Shown here: positions 34,840-42,952 of the stretch, in pieces
Layout of the letters: every line of letters starts with the position of its first letter
Position numbering within the stretch: position 1 is the first letter of the stretch
NCBI RefSeq assembly: GCF_017163705.1
Contig: NZ_JAFIWB010000001.1
Span: 62,001-126,000, forward strand
Length of the DNA stretch: 64,000 nt
Reading direction: 5' to 3'
Origin: Xanthomonas bonasiae
Lineage (GTDB): Bacteria > Pseudomonadota > Gammaproteobacteria > Xanthomonadales > Xanthomonadaceae
Translations under genes and position numbers: made by a program
The notes under the pieces: model-generated
Database searches by the model: none
What the model was told of the DNA's origin: nothing
What the model saw: the letters and a program-made list of their open reading frames with translations, nothing else

Positions 34840-36729
34840 ATGAATACCCGCTACAACGCCGCCGACATCGAAGTTCTCTCTGGCCTGGACCCGGTCAAGC
34901 GCCGGCCGGGCATGTACACCGACACCGCCCGCCCCAACCATCTGGCGCAGGAAGTCATCGACAACGCCGTGGACGAGGCGCTGGCCGGCCATGCCCGGCA
35001 CATCGAGGTGACCCTGTTCAAGGACGGCAGCTGCGAGGTCGCCGACGACGGCCGCGGCATGCCGGTGGACATCCATCCGGAAGAGAAGATTTCCGGCGTC
35101 GAACTGATCCTGACCCGGCTGCACGCCGGCGGCAAGTTCAACGACCGCAACTACACCTTCAGCGGCGGCCTGCACGGCGTCGGCGTGAGCGTGGTCAACG
35201 CGCTGTCCAAGAAGGTGGAGCTGTTCATCAAGCGCGACGGCAACGAATACCGGATGGAATTCGGCGACGGCTTCCCCGCCTCGAAGCTGGAGATCGTCGG
35301 CAGCGTCGGCAAGAAGAACACCGGCACCCGGCTGCGCTTCTGGGCCGATCCGAAATACTTCGACACGCCCAAGTTCGCGGTGCGCGCGCTGCGCCACCTG
35401 CTGCGCGCCAAGGCGGTGTTGTGCCCCGGCCTGACCGTGAAGCTGCACGACGAGGCCACCGGCGAACAGGACACCTGGTACTTCGAGGACGGCCTGCGCG
35501 ACTACCTCAAGGGCGAACTGGCCGAGCGCGAACTGCTGCCGGCCGACCTGTTCGTCGGCAATCTGAAGAAGGATCGCGAGATCGTCGACTGGGCGGTGGC
35601 CTGGGTCGCCGACGGCGAGCTGGTGCAGGAAAGCTACGTCAACCTGATCCCGACCGCGCAGCACGGCACCCACGTCAATGGCCTGCGCAGCGGCTTCACC
35701 GACGCGTTGCGCGAGTTCTGCGACTTCCGCAACCTGCTGCCGCGCGGGGTCAAGCTGGCGCCGGAAGACGTGTGGGACCGGGTCACCTTCGTGCTGTCGC
35801 TGAAGATGACCGACCCGCAGTTCAGCGGCCAGACCAAGGAACGCCTGTCCTCGCGCCAGGCCGCCGGCTTCATCGAAGGCGCCGCGCATGACGCCTTCAG
35901 CCTGTGGCTGAACCAGAACGTGGAAACCGGCACGCGCATCGCGCAGATCGCGATCGATCGCGCCAGCGCGCGGCTGAAGACCGAAAAGCAGATCACCCGC
36001 AAGAAGGTCACCTCCGGCCCGGCCCTGCCCGGCAAGCTGGCCGACTGCATCAGCCAGGACCTGTCGCGCACCGAGCTGTTCCTGGTGGAAGGCGACTCGG
36101 CCGGCGGCAGCGCCAAGCAGGCGCGCGACAAGGATTTCCAGGCGATCCTGCCGCTGCGCGGCAAGATCCTCAACACCTGGGAAGTGGCCTCCGGCAGCGT
36201 GCTGGCCTCCGAGGAAGTGCACAACCTGGCGATCGCGATCGGCTGCGACCCGGGCAAGGACGACATCAGCGGGCTGCGCTACGGCAAGGTGGTGATCCTG
36301 GCCGACGCCGACTCCGACGGCCTGCACATCGCCACCCTGCTCACCGCGCTGTTCCTGCGCCACTTCCCGGCGCTGGTGAAGGCCGGTCACGTGTTCGTGG
36401 CGATGCCGCCGCTGTTCCGCGTGGACGTGGGCAAGCAGGTGTTCTACGCGCTGGACGAAGAAGAGAAGCGCTCGCTGCTGGAGAAGATCGCGCGCGAGAA
36501 GCTCAAGGGCCAGCTCAGCGTGACCCGCTTCAAGGGCCTGGGCGAAATGAACCCGCAGCAGCTGCGCGAATCCACCATCCACCCGGACACGCGGCGGCTG
36601 GTGCAGCTGACCGTCGACGAAGGCGACGAAACCCGTGCGCTGATGGACATGCTGCTGGCCAAGAAGCGTGCCGGCGATCGCAAGCAGTGGCTGGAGACCA
36701 AGGGCGACCTGGCGTCGCTGGAGGTCTGA
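34840..36729 (+). CDS. parE: DNA topoisomerase IV subunit B
   Basis: 629 residues. The GHKL ATPase domain has VIDNAVDEALAG, VADDGRGMPVDIH and GGLHGVGVSVVNALS. The Toprim region has LFLVEGDSAGGSAKQARD and VILADADSDGLHIATL, and the C-terminus RFKGLGEMNPQQLRESTI. With ParC it unlinks daughter chromosomes; ParE is a quinolone/novobiocin target. The start at 34840 (MNTRYNAADIEVL) fits ParE rather than GyrB. The last 32 codons and stop recur at 37888-37986, and a G-rich repeat follows the stop by six bases. Confidence 0.97.
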   Translation: MNTRYNAADIEVLSGLDPVKRRPGMYTDTARPNHLAQEVIDNAVDEALAGHARHIEVTLFKDGSCEVADDGRGMPVDIHPEEKISGVELILTRLHAGGKFNDRNYTFSGGLHGVGVSVVNALSKKVELFIKRDGNEYRMEFGDGFPASKLEIVGSVGKKNTGTRLRFWADPKYFDTPKFAVRALRHLLRAKAVLCPGLTVKLHDEATGEQDTWYFEDGLRDYLKGELAERELLPADLFVGNLKKDREIVDWAVAWVADGELVQESYVNLIPTAQHGTHVNGLRSGFTDALREFCDFRNLLPRGVKLAPEDVWDRVTFVLSLKMTDPQFSGQTKERLSSRQAAGFIEGAAHDAFSLWLNQNVETGTRIAQIAIDRASARLKTEKQITRKKVTSGPALPGKLADCISQDLSRTELFLVEGDSAGGSAKQARDKDFQAILPLRGKILNTWEVASGSVLASEEVHNLAIAIGCDPGKDDISGLRYGKVVILADADSDGLHIATLLTALFLRHFPALVKAGHVFVAMPPLFRVDVGKQVFYALDEEEKRSLLEKIAREKLKGQLSVTRFKGLGEMNPQQLRESTIHPDTRRLVQLTVDEGDETRALMDMLLAKKRAGDRKQWLETKGDLASLEV

Positions 36730-36735
36730 GGGGCT

Positions 36736-36762
36736 GGGATTGGGGAGTCGGGATTGGGGATT
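36736..36762 (+). repeat. G-rich 3'-end repeat (G-quadruplex candidate), copy 1
   Basis: Six bases after the parE stop, the sense strand holds four G-runs separated by loops of 3, 4 and 3 bases (GGGATTGGGGAGTCGGG, then ATTGGGG). The same 27 bases occur at 51295-51321 (+) and 51565-51591 (-). Related forms end the S10 and pit genes near 44505-44611. Confidence 0.85.
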
Positions 36763-37003
36763 GGGTTAGCCCGATAGACTCCATGCGTTGCCCGCGCTGC
36801 GCCTGGTGACAGGAATGCGATTCGGTTGGAGCGGAGCCACACGGCCCCGGCCATCTGGCTCCGCGCTGCGTGCCGGCCATGGTTGCAGATCCAGCGGCGC
36901 CGTCACGCGCGGCCGGCCACTGAGAGGAGCGGCGTTCGATTCCGGGCGCTCGCCGGCATCGCGGTAGACCGGTCCTCGCGCCGCCCCTCCCCGCGGGAGG
37001 CGC

Positions 37004-37786
37004 TCAGCGCACGCCCGGCAGCACCTGCTCCGCGCCGGTCACCAGGCCGCAGGCATGGTCCTGCAGCTCCTCGCCGCTGGCGCGATTGCCGCTGGCGGCA
37101 TCGACTCGGGTTGCCAGCAATACGAACCCAGGCGCCGGACTGGCGTCCCCGACGACGACCAGCGAGTAGTCGCGCAGCGCATCGCCGGCTGACAATCCCT
37201 CGGCGAGCAGCCGCAGCGGATTGGCCGACAGCGCCTCCCCCGGCAGGCGCCGGGCCAGGTAGCGGTGGCCCAGCAGCGGCTGCGGCAACGGCCGCCACGC
37301 CGTACCGACCTGCGCCTGCATCGCATCCAGCTCGCGCCGGACCTGCGGATGCAGGCAATCGACATGGATGTGCAGTTGCTCCTGCGACCGGCCATGCGGG
37401 GAATTGAGCGCCAGCGACAGATACTGCCGCGGCAGCGGGCGGCCGAGTGCCCGTTCCACGAAGATGCGCGCGTCCCACGCCGCGGCGAAGTAGTTGGGCG
37501 AACCGGCCTGCAGCAGGCGGGGGTCCTCGATGCCGGTGATGCGGTCGATCGGCAGCAGCAGGAACTGGAAGTCGCCGTGATTGTCCTTGAGCACCACCGA
37601 GCGCCGCTCCGGCTGCGACCACACCGCGGCGCAGTCGACCGCGCGCGGCGCGTCGGCGGCCAGGCAGTGTGTGTTGATGATGCGCCACAGCGCGTCGGGA
37701 TCGGCCGCATGACGCACGCGCGGTACGCTCAGGCACGCGGCCAGCGCTAGCAGCAACACCAATGGCAGCAGGCTTCTGAACTTCAA
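37004..37786 (-). CDS. cdh: CDP-diacylglycerol pyrophosphatase
   Basis: 260 residues, starting at TTG 37786 with GGAG eight bases upstream; no ATG gives a sensible N-terminus. A lipoprotein or signal segment is at 1-18 (LLLALAAC). The family core is present: INTHCLAA and DCAAV Cys pair, HGDFQFLLLPIDRITGIEDPRLL in pieces, and the HIT-like motif HGRSQEQLHIHVDCL with His139 and His141. The enzyme splits CDP-diacylglycerol to phosphatidate and CMP at the inner membrane. It lies between parE and a duplicated parE 3' end, which suggests it arrived with a recombined segment. Confidence 0.85.
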   Translation of the reverse strand: MKFRSLLPLVLLLALAACLSVPRVRHAADPDALWRIINTHCLAADAPRAVDCAAVWSQPERRSVVLKDNHGDFQFLLLPIDRITGIEDPRLLQAGSPNYFAAAWDARIFVERALGRPLPRQYLSLALNSPHGRSQEQLHIHVDCLHPQVRRELDAMQAQVGTAWRPLPQPLLGHRYLARRLPGEALSANPLRLLAEGLSAGDALRDYSLVVVGDASPAPGFVLLATRVDAASGNRASGEELQDHACGLVTGAEQVLPGVR

Positions 37787-37838
37787 AACGACGTCTCCGG
37801 GCAGGCAGGGCGGGACATGATAGGGCCCGTCGCGCCAT

Positions 37839-37878
37839 GCGTGCCGACCATGCCGTTGCGCACATCCGCGCGCGCCGC
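37839..37878 (+). repeat. 40-base direct repeat, left copy
   Basis: This 40-base stretch matches 42900-42939 in the same orientation at 37 of 40 positions (shared word GGCACATCCGCGCGCGCCGC-like ending). The two copies bracket the parE remnant and the three-gene locus. Both could be read as a short peptide RADHA-x-x-HIRARR, hinting at an old coding or genome-wide repeat. Confidence 0.7.
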
Positions 37879-37887
37879 TCTGACCAG

Positions 37888-37986
37888 ACCCGCACGCTGA
37901 TGGACATGCTACTGGCCAAGAAGCGCGCTGGCGATCGCAAACAGCGGCTGGAGACCAAAGGCGGGCTGGCTTGGTTGGAGGTCTGA
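37888..37986 (+). pseudogene. duplicated 3' end of parE
   Basis: These 99 bases align without gaps to the last 33 codons of parE (36631-36729). They encode TRTLMDMLLAKKRAGDRKQR and then LETKGGLAWLEV and a TGA stop. Of about 13 differences most are silent third-position changes, so the copy evolved as coding sequence for a time, probably as the end of a parE in another lineage. There is no start or ribosome site, so it is not expressed as a protein. Confidence 0.9.
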
Positions 37987-38056
37987 ACTGCCGAGGTTGC
38001 GGATTCGGATTGGTCTGACAGCGGCTAGACCATCCCATGGAAGCGCGCAGCATCCT

Positions 38057-38276
38057 GTAGCAGCGACTTCAGTCGCGACGAACGAAGCGGGCCACCTCGT
38101 CATGCCGCGAAAGCGTCGGGATTGAAGTCTCTCCCATAAATTCACCAGACCGCTGCGCGCAAGCATCCGTAGCAGCGGCTCCGAGTGTCATCGGGCCATC
38201 AGCCGCGACGGACGAAGCCGCCTCATCGCGGTGCCGCACCGCGTTGGGACAGGAGTTCCTGCCGACAAGTTCGCCC
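38057..38276. repeat. two diverged REP-like units in tandem
   Basis: Unit 1 (38057-38146) begins GTAGCAGCGACTTCAGTCGC and contains GACGAACGAAGCGGGCCACC. Unit 2 (38169-38276) begins GTAGCAGCGGCTCCGAG and contains CAGCCGCGACGGACGAAGCC. Both share the order of blocks, ending in a CCGCGTTGGGA- or AAGCGTCGGGA-like segment. They belong with the palindrome at 15908-15972. Confidence 0.65.
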
Positions 38277-38452
38277 GCGCGCATTACGTCATCGCCCTGA
38301 CATAGCGGCCACATCGGCCGCCGCCTGCATGCGCGATCGCGCGCGCGAAAGTGCCGCGTGCGCTGTCCGGTTTTTTCCGCAAGCGGCGTTGTTGATGGAG
38401 TAGCCCGCATTGCGCCGGCTGCCTCAGGAATCAACCACGAAAAGGAAGCCAT

Positions 38453-39391
38453 ATGAGCGACAGCTCCGATACCCCTGCGTTCGACGATCTCGATCAGCTC
38501 GACGCCCTGCTCACCGACACCCGCGCCAACGACACTCGCACCGTCTCCGACATCGACGAGGCGCGCGACGCCATCGCCACGTTCCGCGACGGCGACGGAA
38601 CCGGTTCATGGAATGGACTGGACCGCATCGAAGTGGCCGACCGCCTGCTCGACCTCGTCAACAACCCGCGTCTGATCCGCCAAGGCGCCTTGAACCTGTG
38701 CGGGCCGGCGGCGCTGCTGCTGATGTGGGCCAGCCGCGACCCGCTGGGGTTCGCCAGCTTCGCCACCACGCTGTACGACAACGGCAGCGCCGAGCTGGGC
38801 GATCTCTCCATCGTCCCCAAGGACACGCTGCTGGCGCAGGACTACAGCAGCCTGAGCACCGGCACCTTCGGCGCCGACTGGATGCTGCTCAGCGCGATCC
38901 GCAACACCGACCAGCCGTTCTGGCAAAGCAGTTGGGTCGGCGATCCGGCGCAGACCCTGGCCGGGCTGACCAGGCCGGAAGAACTGGCCAGTTGGCTGCG
39001 CGCCACCGGCATCTACGCGCAGGTCAGCGACGAAGGCAACTGGGCCTCGCCCGCCGGCATTCCGCACGCCACCGGCATCGAGTTCCACGAAGGTCGCGAC
39101 GTGGCCCTGCTGATCCACAGCAACCTGTTGCACGCCGCGCGCAGCAGCGGCAGTCCGATCGACAGCGAGTTCCTGCTGGACCTGTTTCCCAACCACTACG
39201 TGGTCGGGCTCAACAACATCAGCGTGGCGGTGATGGACGGCCCGCAGAACGACGACGGCACGCACAAGTTCCAGAAGGACGACGTGTTGCTGTCGATCTG
39301 GTCGTGGGGCGAGAACAGCTTCGACCTGGCGGTCCCGCAGCAGGACTTCATCGACAACTACTACGGCGCGGTCATCGCCGATCTTCCGTAA
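38453..39391 (+). CDS. putative papain-like cysteine peptidase, unknown family
   Basis: 312 residues, no signal peptide, acidic. AAAAGGAAG precedes the ATG. I do not recognise a named family. Residues 79-92 read ALNLCGPAALLLMW, a typical nucleophile loop of papain-like (C39/C1-like) folds with Cys83. Residues 247-255 read NHYVVGLNN, placing a His (248) where the catalytic His would be. A late SIWSWGENSF resembles the last strand of such folds. The role as a protease or transferase is inferred from these motifs alone. It is the first of three closely spaced same-strand genes (gaps 50 and 89 bases), and its products may act on or with the two large homologous proteins downstream. Confidence 0.7.
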   Translation: MSDSSDTPAFDDLDQLDALLTDTRANDTRTVSDIDEARDAIATFRDGDGTGSWNGLDRIEVADRLLDLVNNPRLIRQGALNLCGPAALLLMWASRDPLGFASFATTLYDNGSAELGDLSIVPKDTLLAQDYSSLSTGTFGADWMLLSAIRNTDQPFWQSSWVGDPAQTLAGLTRPEELASWLRATGIYAQVSDEGNWASPAGIPHATGIEFHEGRDVALLIHSNLLHAARSSGSPIDSEFLLDLFPNHYVVGLNNISVAVMDGPQNDDGTHKFQKDDVLLSIWSWGENSFDLAVPQQDFIDNYYGAVIADLP

Positions 39392-39441
39392 CCACCAGGG
39401 CGGCGGGAACGCCGCCCCACCTAAACGCAAGGAGCACTTTC

Positions 39442-41019
39442 ATGCCACTCGTCACTCCGGACGTCATGCTCAACTCGGTCATGGGCAAGGTCTACAACGT
39501 CCTCACCAACGGCGACGACACCGTCCCCAAGTCGGAAGACAATTTCTTCAGCTGGGCCACGCCCGGCATCCCGCTGCAGCCCGAAGACGTGCGCTTCATG
39601 AAGCAAGGCCTCACCGGCGTGGTGCGCAAGGCCGCGCTGGACGAGCAGCGCACCACCCAACCCGACGGCACCGTCACCACTCCGGAATTCACCCCGGCGC
39701 AACTGGAGGCGATGAAGGGCAGCGACGCGGTGCAACTGCAGAAACAGGCCGAGGACTTCGCGCGCCTGGTGGACTTCGTGCCGGACCTGGCAGCCACGGT
39801 CAACAACCAGTTCTCCGCGCTCAGCGTGATGAACAACGAAGGCACGCTGTCCGAGCGCTACGAGTACATCCTGCGCATGAGCCAGGTCATGCACAACGAG
39901 CTGCCGGACGACATCAAGAAGAAGATCGAGAAGTTCCGCGGCCTGCTGCAGACCACCGTCACTAAGAAGAATCTGATCGACGACAGCGAGACCCAGGTCA
40001 CCGAGCCAAGCCCTCTGGTCAAGGCCTACAACGAGAAGATGGTCGATTACATGAGTGCGGCGCTGGAGTACAACAATCAGCGTATCGACGCGCTGGCCGC
40101 CGCCGACCAGCGCGCGGTGCAGAACTGGGCGATCAACGCCAACATCCTGCGCAACAAGGTCAAGGCGGCGATGTCCGACTGGGTCTCCAACGGCTACAAG
40201 AACGACTACGAGCAGATCGCCGCGTTCATCGATCAGGTCATGCAGCGCGACATGGCGCTGCTCAAGCAGCAGTACCGCGACGACCTGGAAAAGGCGCGAC
40301 TGACCGGACTGAACTCCGGCAGCGACTTCTTCTACAGCTCGGTGGTACCCGGCAACTTCATGGACAACGCCGGCTGGACCGACTTCGGCTTCAGCTCTTC
40401 CGACTACAACAGCTCCAGCAACTCTAGCTACGCGATGCGCCGCTCCACCACCAGCGCCGGCGGCGGCTTCCTGGGCATCTTCGGCGGCGGCGGCAAGGTC
40501 AGCAACGCCAGCGGCGAAAGCCAGTCGCATGTGCAGTTCGATTCGGAGCACTTCAGCATGAAGTTCAGCATCGCGCAGATGCCGATCGTGCGGCCCTGGT
40601 TCAAGACCGCGTTCCTGATGAGCAAGAGCTGGCGCATGGACCAGAACAACCCCGAGGCCAAGGGCCAGTTCGCCTCCGACGGCGCAACCCCGGCCAAGGG
40701 CCTGCTGCCGGCCTATCCGACCTCGCTGATCCTGGTCCGCAACCTGAGCCTGTGCTTCGCCAAGGCCTCCGGCTTCAGCGACATGGCCGAGTCCTGGCAG
40801 CGCTCCTCGGCCAGCGGCGGCGGCGTGTTCTCGTTCGGCCCGTTCCATCTGGGCGGTTCGCACGGGCGCAGTTCGGCCAGCGGCGAGCGCTCCAGCCAGG
40901 CGCACTACGATCGCGAAAGCCAGACGATGACGGTCGACGGCACCCAGATCATCGGCTTCAAGTGCCATGTGTTCCCGAAGTCGCCGGACCCGCTGCCCAG
41001 CATCACCGACTGGATCTGA
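39442..41019 (+). CDS. large protein A of an uncharacterised three-gene locus
   Basis: 525 residues with an AAGGAG ribosome site. No signal peptide or membrane segment, no recognised domain. The N-terminal 280 residues are mostly helical with heptad-like stretches (for example 150-290). A Ser/Asn-rich patch (317-330) and a Gly-rich patch (340-352, GGGFLGIFGGGGK) follow. The C-terminal part has strands including MPIVRPWFKTAFL (380-392), SWRMD, LLPAYPTSLILVRNLSL (421-437) and a final GFKCHVFPKSPDPLP. These landmarks recur in order in the next gene product, so the two are homologues along most of their length. A bundle plus beta-domain layout would fit a pore-former or a surface/effector protein, but that is speculation. 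Confidence 0.75.
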   Translation: MPLVTPDVMLNSVMGKVYNVLTNGDDTVPKSEDNFFSWATPGIPLQPEDVRFMKQGLTGVVRKAALDEQRTTQPDGTVTTPEFTPAQLEAMKGSDAVQLQKQAEDFARLVDFVPDLAATVNNQFSALSVMNNEGTLSERYEYILRMSQVMHNELPDDIKKKIEKFRGLLQTTVTKKNLIDDSETQVTEPSPLVKAYNEKMVDYMSAALEYNNQRIDALAAADQRAVQNWAINANILRNKVKAAMSDWVSNGYKNDYEQIAAFIDQVMQRDMALLKQQYRDDLEKARLTGLNSGSDFFYSSVVPGNFMDNAGWTDFGFSSSDYNSSSNSSYAMRRSTTSAGGGFLGIFGGGGKVSNASGESQSHVQFDSEHFSMKFSIAQMPIVRPWFKTAFLMSKSWRMDQNNPEAKGQFASDGATPAKGLLPAYPTSLILVRNLSLCFAKASGFSDMAESWQRSSASGGGVFSFGPFHLGGSHGRSSASGERSSQAHYDRESQTMTVDGTQIIGFKCHVFPKSPDPLPSITDWI

Positions 41020-41108
41020 GCGGCGCCGCAGCACCACGGCAGGCGGCCGCGCGCCGCCTGCCGTCCCGCGCGCCCGATGTTTCCCCATTTTTTAAGGAAT
41101 CGCCTGCA

Positions 41109-42662
41109 ATGGACGCAGCCGCCCAATTGGCCTTGATGGCCAAAGCCGAACACGTGTTCGGCAGCGACGACACCGAACTCAGCTTCCCGGTCACGCCGCT
41201 GGCGTTCGCACCCGCCGCCCTGGATCTGCTCGGCGACGGCACGATGGAGCATTTGATCGAATTTTCGCTGCTGGCCAACCGCATTCCCGACGGTCCCGCC
41301 TGGAGCGGCGATGGCCAGACCCTGTTGTGGGAGGTCTACGCGCAGGTGCTGCGCGAGGCTCAATTCGCCCAGTCCACCCGCACCGCACAAGAGGAGGCCG
41401 ACTACCAGGCCGCGTCCGCGGTGCTGTACCGGCAGGACGAGGAAGGCCGGCGCCTGCCGACCGATGCCGCGCTCGCCTACCGCAGCTATCGCGACCGCTA
41501 CCTGCTGCTGCAACAGGACTATCTGGCGCAGCAGGCCACCGCCAGCGCCGGCAGCGCCGAGCAGGTGCAGGCCTGGCACGACCTGCAGCAGCCGGCGCTG
41601 CAGCGCGGGCTCGACGACGCACTGGCCGACTGGGCCGCGCTGGGCTACCGCGACGCGGTCGAGCAGGCGCAAGCGCAGGTCAGTGGGCTCGGCGCGAAAT
41701 CGCCGTGGCAGACGCTGAGCGAATGGAAGGGACGCTGCAATCCCGACATGGACACGCTGACCCGCGCCAGCGACCAACTGCAGGTCTATCCGACCAGCTA
41801 CGCGCCCAGCAATGCGCTGGACGAGGGTTCCTGGCGGCGTTTCGAACTCAGCGGCGCGGAGATCGACGCCGCGCTGGCCGAGGCGCCGGCCGAGTTGCGC
41901 GAACGGCTGGGAACCGGCGGCGATGCCGGCATCGCCTCGCTGAGCTTCGAATTCAGCTCGGCCGCGCTGATCCGGCCCTGGTTCAGCGCCGATGCCTTCG
42001 CGGCGCGATTCTGGCGCTTCGCCGATGCCTCGCTGCAGCTCAGCGACGGGCAGTCGCCCGCGCACGGTCCCTGCACTGCGTATCCGGTGGCGGTGGTGTT
42101 CGCCCGCGACATCCAGGTGCAGCGCAAGCCGACGGCAGCGCTACCGAGCGTCGTCGGCCCGGCGCTGGGCTTCGACCCGGGCTTGCTGCGACAACTGCGA
42201 TTGACCCCAAGGCTGATCGCGCGGCGAGAACTGCGGCCGCCGCCGCCCGTCCCGGCGGGGCCGATCGGCATGCGCCGACGGCCTGTGCTCGCCGTGCCGG
42301 ACCGCAGCAGCACTGCAGTCGCCACTGCGCCGATCGCCAACGCAGCGTTGCGCATGCCGGTGCGCAATATCGCCGCACCGACATCGACACCTATGCTGCG
42401 TCCGCGCATCGTGATCGGCCGACCGGCGGCGCCGTCATCGCCAGCGGCGAACGCGCCGGTGGCAGCGCAGGCGATTTTGCGGCGCCTGCGCCTGGACGCC
42501 TATGCGCGCGATCTGAGCGTGGCCGAGGTCGTTCCTGCCCCGGAACCAGCGGCCGCAACGGTACGCGACGCCGCAACTCACGACGACAGCGTCTACATCC
42601 TGGCCTTCATCTGCCGCCCGCTGCCGCGCTGTCCGGATCCGGACCCGACACTGGCCTGGTAA
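41109..42662 (+). CDS. large protein B, homologue of protein A
   Basis: 517 residues, TTTAAGGAA ribosome site. It shares ordered landmarks with the upstream protein: ALADWAALGYRDAVEQA (about 171-187) against AAMSDWVSNGYKNDYEQIA; YAPSNALDEGSWRRFELSGAEI against VVPGNFMDNAGWTDFGFSSSD; ALIRPWFSADAFAARFWRF (286-304) against MPIVRPWFKTAFLMSKSWRM; TAYPVAVVFARDI (323-335) against PAYPTSLILVRNL; and the C-terminal AFICRPLPRCPDPDP against GFKCHVFPKSPDPLP. Between the last two blocks it carries a Pro/Ala/Arg-rich insert of about 155 residues (340-495) not seen in A. Family unknown. About 290 bases without a gene separate it from the S10 peptidase. Confidence 0.75.
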   Translation: MDAAAQLALMAKAEHVFGSDDTELSFPVTPLAFAPAALDLLGDGTMEHLIEFSLLANRIPDGPAWSGDGQTLLWEVYAQVLREAQFAQSTRTAQEEADYQAASAVLYRQDEEGRRLPTDAALAYRSYRDRYLLLQQDYLAQQATASAGSAEQVQAWHDLQQPALQRGLDDALADWAALGYRDAVEQAQAQVSGLGAKSPWQTLSEWKGRCNPDMDTLTRASDQLQVYPTSYAPSNALDEGSWRRFELSGAEIDAALAEAPAELRERLGTGGDAGIASLSFEFSSAALIRPWFSADAFAARFWRFADASLQLSDGQSPAHGPCTAYPVAVVFARDIQVQRKPTAALPSVVGPALGFDPGLLRQLRLTPRLIARRELRPPPPVPAGPIGMRRRPVLAVPDRSSTAVATAPIANAALRMPVRNIAAPTSTPMLRPRIVIGRPAAPSSPAANAPVAAQAILRRLRLDAYARDLSVAEVVPAPEPAAATVRDAATHDDSVYILAFICRPLPRCPDPDPTLAW

Positions 42663-42899
42663 AGCGCCTGTCGGCAGCGGCGATCGATGACCATTGCGGC
42701 ACAGCCTTGGCCGCAGTGTCCTGGCGCCGCCGGCGTCGCGGCCGGTCGTCGCGGCGCTAGCAAGCAGTAGTACACCGGCAGCACACGCATGGCGATCGCC
42801 CCAGGCCAGGGGCCACGGCCCAGGTCGTGCGCCAACGCCAGGGTGGGCGTCACCGATGACGATTCAGTCGCGTGCTCAGGCCATCCGGCAATGCGCGCT

Positions 42900-42939
42900 G
42901 CGCGCCGACCATGCCTTTGGGCACATCCGCGCGCGCCGC
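42900..42939 (+). repeat. 40-base direct repeat, right copy
   Basis: Matches 37839-37878 at 37 of 40 positions in the same orientation. It ends 13 bases before the S10 peptidase start codon, so it also lies in that gene's leader. Confidence 0.7.
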
Positions 42940-42952
42940 GCCGCGGCCTAGC

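Larger units (their letters stand above)
37787..38452. other. 666-base intergenic region with parE remnant and repeats
   Basis: No functional gene is seen. From left to right it contains a 40-base repeat (37839-37878), a 99-base copy of the parE 3' end (37888-37986), and two diverged REP-like units (38057-38276). The last 170 bases must hold the promoter of the locus starting at 38453. A GC-rich stretch and a CCGGTTTTTTCCG block precede that start, but no clear promoter boxes were identified. Confidence 0.7.

Noticed and set aside
38410-39441. Protein A of the three-gene locus starting at 38410
   Set aside because: The upstream part is an Arg/Pro-rich frame antisense-like shadow of the peptidase gene; the ATG at 39442 has a strong ribosome site.
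42694-42951. Small gene ending RADHAFGHIRARRAAA
   Set aside because: No ribosome site and Arg/Pro-biased composition; its end is the 40-base repeat. Treated as repeat sequence.
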